Source of the DNA: Schlesneria paludicola DSM 18645
GTDB lineage: Bacteria > Planctomycetota > Planctomycetia > Planctomycetales > Planctomycetaceae
Length of the DNA: 64,000 nucleotides
NCBI RefSeq assembly: GCF_000255655.1
Contig: NZ_JH636435.1
Span: 1,316,136 to 1,380,135, forward strand
Direction: 5' to 3'
The notes under the pieces were generated by a model. It had not been told where the DNA came from. It searched no databases and worked only from the letters and a program-made list of their open reading frames with translations. The stretch's first letter is position 1; each line of letters opens with the position of its first letter. Below, piece after piece: positions 60,494 to 64,000 of the stretch. Both the position numbers and the translations under genes were made by a program.

Positions 60494-61426
60494 CTACGGA
60501 TTCGGATCGACTTCGCATTTTGGCAGCGCGCGTCGAAAGTCGGCTCGTCCCTCTTTCGTGGTTTGGGCCATATTCAAATACAGATACCGAAGACTGGAGA
60601 TCGACGTGAGTTGCTCAAGTCCAGAGTCTCCGATTTGGGTGCCGCGAACGCCCACAGTCACGAGGTTCGGCAATACCCCTAAGTGTGCCAACCCCGCATT
60701 CGAAATTGCCGTCCCACCCAGGTCGAGATATTCGAGTTTCCGCAGCAATTCGAGACTCTTCAGCCCTTGATCCGTAATGCGTGTCCCGTAGAGATCGAGC
60801 AAACTAAGACTGTGCAGCGATGAGATCGTTTTTAACCCTTCGTCGCTGACCGCCGTTTGTGCAAGTTGAAGCCGTGAGAGCTTCTTCAACCTCAATAAAT
60901 GCCGAAGTCCCGCATCTGTGATCTTTGTCGATGACAAAGCAAGTGATTCCAAACGGTCCATCGACTCCAACTCTTTCAGCCCATCATCGGTGACTTGTGA
61001 GAGGACGACATTGATTGAGCGAAGGGATTTCAGTCCTGCCATCAGTTTCAGTTCGGCATCTCCGAACCGCGAATCACCGATTTTCGAATTGTAAAAGTCC
61101 AGATGCTCCAAATGATTAAGAGACGCCAATACGGGGAAAACCTCGCCTGGAATTTTGCAATCGATGAATTGGACTCCGTTCACACGAAAAAAGACGGGCA
61201 GAGGTAGCGCGTACGGGAAAACCCTTCGTGGAACTCGAAATTGAAGCTTGCCGCCAGCGGCTTGGATTTTTCGAACAAGCGGCTGCTCAATTTGATACTC
61301 GCGGATGTTTTGCAGCCAATGATACGCAAAGAACGCCAGAATGAGTGCGATGGCAATCGCGATCCGTCCCCAACAATACCGCCCCCATCGAAATACCACG
61401 GATTGCTGGCGAGATGAATAGCCCAT
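60494..61426 (-). CDS. Membrane-anchored leucine-rich-repeat protein
   Basis: This protein has 310 residues. An N-terminal membrane helix (about 21-39, RIAIAIALILAFFAYHWL) anchors at least seven leucine-rich repeats from about 95 to 300. The repeat consensus is L-x-x-L-x-x-L-x-L-x-x-T-x-[IV]-[ST]-D-x-G-L (LESLALSSTKITDAGLRHLL, LEYLDLGGTAISNAGLAHLG), the cysteine-free bacterial type common in planctomycetes. LRR arrays bind proteins; the partner is unknown. Here the repeats would face the periplasm. The ATG at 61426 opens straight into the basic stretch before the helix. It stands alone on the minus strand. Confidence 0.85.
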   Translation of the reverse strand: MGYSSRQQSVVFRWGRYCWGRIAIAIALILAFFAYHWLQNIREYQIEQPLVRKIQAAGGKLQFRVPRRVFPYALPLPVFFRVNGVQFIDCKIPGEVFPVLASLNHLEHLDFYNSKIGDSRFGDAELKLMAGLKSLRSINVVLSQVTDDGLKELESMDRLESLALSSTKITDAGLRHLLRLKKLSRLQLAQTAVSDEGLKTISSLHSLSLLDLYGTRITDQGLKSLELLRKLEYLDLGGTAISNAGLAHLGVLPNLVTVGVRGTQIGDSGLEQLTSISSLRYLYLNMAQTTKEGRADFRRALPKCEVDPNP

Positions 61427-61740
61427 TGCGTCCCAATTGGTTTCAACGATGTTGTAATTCCGGCGAATGAAATTCTTGCGTAAAGAAATTCCAGCCGAAA
61501 TGTCTCAAGTCGTCAACCTCATCGAAACGCCGCGTTTGATCGAATTGCGTTGGTACATCAAGCGGGCCAATTTTTGCTCACCGCCAGATCACACCACTGC
61601 ATTAAACTTTATGAAACATTGCGATCGCCAAATCGAATTCGCTGAGCTCGTTTTCGATTGTGCCGGATCACCATTTCGGAAATTCATACGGTCATCGTGA
61701 ATCACTCTCAGGAATCGACGAGCCTGCATTCTGGTCATCC
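61427..61740. other. Intergenic region, no supported gene
   Basis: A 77-codon + frame (61467-61700) has no ribosome-binding site or recognisable domain and is not called. The region should hold the promoter of the LRR gene. Confidence 0.4.
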
Positions 61741-62961
61741 TCACTTGTCAACGTACTTCAGCGAAGGCCGATCAAAGGCAACAGCCGAAGCAAGCGGATG
61801 CACTTTTCCGAGCAAGTGGTCTCGCAAGATTTGTGCCGCCAACACGCTGAACGTAATTCCGTTTCCCCCATAGCAAAGTGCGAACAGAAGCCCCGGTCGT
61901 TCATCGTGGGTGCCAATGAACGGCAAGCCGTCGTCCGTTTCAGCAAATGTACCTGCCCAAGAGTGATCGATGAGAAACGGAATTCGTGGAAACATTTGGC
62001 GAACCCGCTTTTCAATCGAGGCGACGCGGGTTGACAGTAAGCTGTCGCGCAGTGCCTCGTTTTGGAATGCAAGATCTTCGCCACCCGCCAGCAAGCGATG
62101 ATCCGGAGTCGTTCGTAAATACAGATAGGGTCGTGCAGATTCCCAAATGAGACATTCTTCCGGCCAACCCGGAAAATGACTTAACGGTTCACTAATAAAG
62201 GCGAACGTGCTTTGCAGCTTGGCAACCTTCGTCGGAAGAAACGTCTGACTTTCGTAACCACATGCGATAATTCCATACCGTCCTGTCGCGGATCCCCGCT
62301 CCGTCACAAACGTAACGTCATTCTCTCCAATTCGAAAATCACAGACGCCACTCCGGTCAAAGACTTGACTCCCTCGATCGATCACTCGTCGTAACAGCGC
62401 ATGCGTCATTCGATACGGATCAAGCTGTGCAGTACTGCGGGACCACAGGGCCGCTGGAGCCGGAAAATCGAATCGGGACTCCACAACATCCGCATCCCAA
62501 AACTCAACCGGAAGTCCCTCCGCCTGGCGGATGTCACACTCCACACGCAATTTCGCGACGTCGGCTTCCGAAGAGGCTAAGTAGCACGAAGGTCGCTCAC
62601 GGAACCCCACGTCGAAATCCAGTTCGTCGCTAATCGATTTGAGATAGCGGCAGGCATCGACCCCGGACCGATAGAGATCGTTCGCGACGGGGCCGCACCA
62701 CCGCTGAAGATCTTGCAACAAGGTGTCGATTTCGTACTGAAGAAGTGCGGTACTCGCGCAGGTACTTCCACACCCGACATCGCGCGAATCCAGCATGACA
62801 ACTGACAGGCCGTGCTGAGTTAATTGATCTGCAATCAAGCCACCCGTGATTCCCGCACCGACAACAACGACGTCCGCGGTGACGGCGTTTTCCAGCGTGG
62901 GATAACTTTGAATCAGTCCATTGTTCAAAAACCAGAATGGCCGCTCGGAATGAAGTTTCAT
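61741..62961 (-). CDS. FAD-dependent oxidoreductase (D-amino-acid oxidase/GlpO-like)
   Basis: This protein has 406 residues. The dinucleotide-binding fold is at about 29-60 (ADVVVVGAGITGGLIADQL, then an acidic residue in VVMLDSRDVGCGST). The STxxST-like region after it (GCGSTCASTALLQYEID) and the C-terminal WAGTFAETDDGLPFIG and CYGGNGITF match the DAO superfamily that oxidises amines, amino acids or glycerol phosphate. It lacks a signal peptide and is probably cytoplasmic. The ATG at 62961 leaves about 28 residues before the FAD fold, normal for the subgroup seen in planctomycetes. The substrate cannot be told. Confidence 0.88.
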   Translation of the reverse strand: MKLHSERPFWFLNNGLIQSYPTLENAVTADVVVVGAGITGGLIADQLTQHGLSVVMLDSRDVGCGSTCASTALLQYEIDTLLQDLQRWCGPVANDLYRSGVDACRYLKSISDELDFDVGFRERPSCYLASSEADVAKLRVECDIRQAEGLPVEFWDADVVESRFDFPAPAALWSRSTAQLDPYRMTHALLRRVIDRGSQVFDRSGVCDFRIGENDVTFVTERGSATGRYGIIACGYESQTFLPTKVAKLQSTFAFISEPLSHFPGWPEECLIWESARPYLYLRTTPDHRLLAGGEDLAFQNEALRDSLLSTRVASIEKRVRQMFPRIPFLIDHSWAGTFAETDDGLPFIGTHDERPGLLFALCYGGNGITFSVLAAQILRDHLLGKVHPLASAVAFDRPSLKYVDK

Positions 62962-63017
62962 GAATTCAACGCACTTTGCGGGTTGAGATTAAACAGAAGT
63001 TTTCGTCGTATTAATGG

Positions 63018-63116
63018 TCTGCTGAAATAACGGGAACTGGCTCTGGCTCGCTTAAATACAAGTGTTCTGACATCGTCAAAGCGAAGATGACTGCCCCCCT
63101 TACTTCGTCAGGCTGT
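63018..63116. repeat. Dispersed palindromic repeat, family 1, copy 3
   Basis: A diverged copy: GGTCTGCTGAAATAACGGGA on the left and TTACTTCGTCAGGCTGTTAA on the right. Its right end runs into the catalase stop codon (TTA at 63116-63118 on the + strand), so the repeat lies directly downstream of that gene. Confidence 0.7.
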
Positions 63117-64000
63117 TAACGAATTGGAAATAGTTTCGGCTCGCGAGACCAGTTGCGATGCTGGCTGATCGCATTCACAAACAGGTCGGCGACTCGTCCG
63201 GCCGTGCGATCTTCGCCGGTCGCGATCGCATCGTCATGATCCGTAATCCCCTTGCTAACCCGGGTTGTCATCAGGAATTCAACGGCGTTTCCGGTGGCTG
63301 CGATCGCTTTGCAATGTCGATACGCTTCCTCCACGAACTCGATAGCACGCGGATCGCTCTCAAGGATGGTGTTACTCTCAGTTCCCCCCGCCACATAGAC
63401 GGCGTCGAATAGTACCGAACACACCGTGGGCAGACTGAAGTCGACCGCGATTTCCGTTTTCTCATCCCCCATAACCATCCCGGCGTGAGGTGCAATCACC
63501 TTGGGGTCGCCCCCCGCGGCGATCAGGGCACGTTTGACAACAAGGAAGCTTTTCTCGTCGAAGCCAGGCGTCACCAGCATGGCAATTCGAGCCGTTTTCA
63601 TTCCAGGCTTCGCCGAGAGCACGATACTGAGGGGCGGCGATTGGGGGGCCTCGCCGACGAACTTCTTCGGTTGCAACGCTTTTGCGTCTGTGTCGGCTCC
63701 CACATTCGCATTCAAGTATCCGTCGATCTTTTTGGGAACATGCATTCCCAATCCAGTCGCCACATCGTCAGCCAGCCCACCGTCGATTTGTGACAGCAGG
63801 TACAGCATGCGTTCGCGGACGGCCAACGTGTCGCACTTTCCCAATTCAAAACGAAGTGCGTTCATGATGTGGGTTTGTTCGATGGGCGACTGGCTCTGAA
63901 AGAACATCGCCGCTTGACTGAAGTGATCCGTGAAACTGCGACTGCGAGCTCGAACCTTCGCAGCGTCGATCCGTTCCATCATCGACACAAATCCGCCTTC
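63116..64000 (-). CDS. katE: Large-subunit catalase (HPII/KatE type), C-terminal part
   Basis: Only the last 294 residues are in the window; the frame stays open to the right edge with no stop, so the gene begins outside. FTDHFSQAAMFFQSQSPIEQ and NALRFELGKC are the helical domain that ends the catalase core of large-subunit enzymes. After a linker, residues from about ARIAMLVTPGFDEKSFLVVK to the end form the flavodoxin-like/class I glutamine amidotransferase-like C-terminal domain (VYVAGGTESN, AIAATGNAVEFL) that stabilises HPII-type catalases. Haem-ligand residues lie off the window. The enzyme breaks down hydrogen peroxide. It ends in a family-1 repeat. Confidence 0.9.
   Translation of the reverse strand, partial: EGGFVSMMERIDAAKVRARSRSFTDHFSQAAMFFQSQSPIEQTHIMNALRFELGKCDTLAVRERMLYLLSQIDGGLADDVATGLGMHVPKKIDGYLNANVGADTDAKALQPKKFVGEAPQSPPLSIVLSAKPGMKTARIAMLVTPGFDEKSFLVVKRALIAAGGDPKVIAPHAGMVMGDEKTEIAVDFSLPTVCSVLFDAVYVAGGTESNTILESDPRAIEFVEEAYRHCKAIAATGNAVEFLMTTRVSKGITDHDDAIATGEDRTAGRVADLFVNAISQHRNWSREPKLFPIR

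Noticed and set aside
61467-61700. 77-codon + frame between the LRR and oxidoreductase genes
   Set aside because: No ribosome-binding site and no recognisable sequence features.

Overview
The window looks like a planctomycete chromosome (order Planctomycetales, family-level placement uncertain). The signs are a Pirellula/Verrucomicrobium-type haem-binding dehydrogenase, a DUF1559 prepilin-like protein, a DUF1580 protein, GYF_2/TM2 and MJ0042-type zinc-finger proteins, and a large LptD with a fused LptA-like region. These sit beside ordinary housekeeping genes (lexA, rpsA, a primary-type sigma factor, an RlmI-type methyltransferase, katE). Coding DNA is moderately GC-rich, which produces many long antisense shadow frames that were discarded.

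Layout. (1) 182-826: lexA. (2) 827-1721: a repeat cluster. (3) 1722-16135: ten genes on the + strand that I read as one envelope-spanning system. They are a zinc-finger membrane protein, a lipoprotein, a zinc-ribbon P-loop GTPase, its GAP1-N2-like partner with a transmembrane helix, a coiled-coil membrane protein, a GYF_2/zinc-ribbon/TM2 protein, an ExbB/TolQ-like channel protein, two ExbD-like single-span proteins in overlapping frames, and a TPR protein with DnaJ-like CxxC clusters. GTPase plus GAP1 is a recognised signature of predicted NTP-dependent conflict systems; joining it to a putative proton channel is the most interesting thing in the window. (4) 16136-17255: a second repeat cluster. 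(5) 17256-31322, minus strand: PVC-type dehydrogenase, LptD with a near-consensus promoter, sigma factor, ribosomal protein S1, rhomboid-TPR protein, RlmI-type methyltransferase.

(6) 31521-31593 is tRNA-Lys(CTT). Its 3' end is the left attachment site of a 14.5-kb integrated element ending at a 21-bp direct repeat at 46069-46089. The element carries a tyrosine integrase, a DUF1580 DNA-binding protein, a DUF3987-like helicase/primase, an iteron-like region, a tail-chaperone-like and a tape-measure-like protein, an orphan nucleotidyltransferase-fold protein and a DUF6161-like membrane protein. No capsid, portal or terminase gene is seen, so a phage satellite or reduced island is the best reading.

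(7) 46223-54116: an MFS transporter, two tandem paralogous proteins of unknown family, and a minus-strand set (DUF1559, lipoprotein, and a FecB/FecCD/FecE-type ABC importer for iron-siderophore or a similar ligand). (8) 55126-55608: a lone Hcp (type VI secretion tube protein) with its own terminator, followed by a strong RNA hairpin. (9) 56082-60181: MoxR ATPase, DUF58 and DUF4129-type operon. (10) 60494 to the end, minus strand: a leucine-rich-repeat protein, an FAD-dependent oxidoreductase, and the C-terminal part of a large-subunit catalase that runs off the window.

Three dispersed palindromic repeat families recur between genes, often directly after stop codons. All function calls come from reading motifs by eye; no database search was possible.
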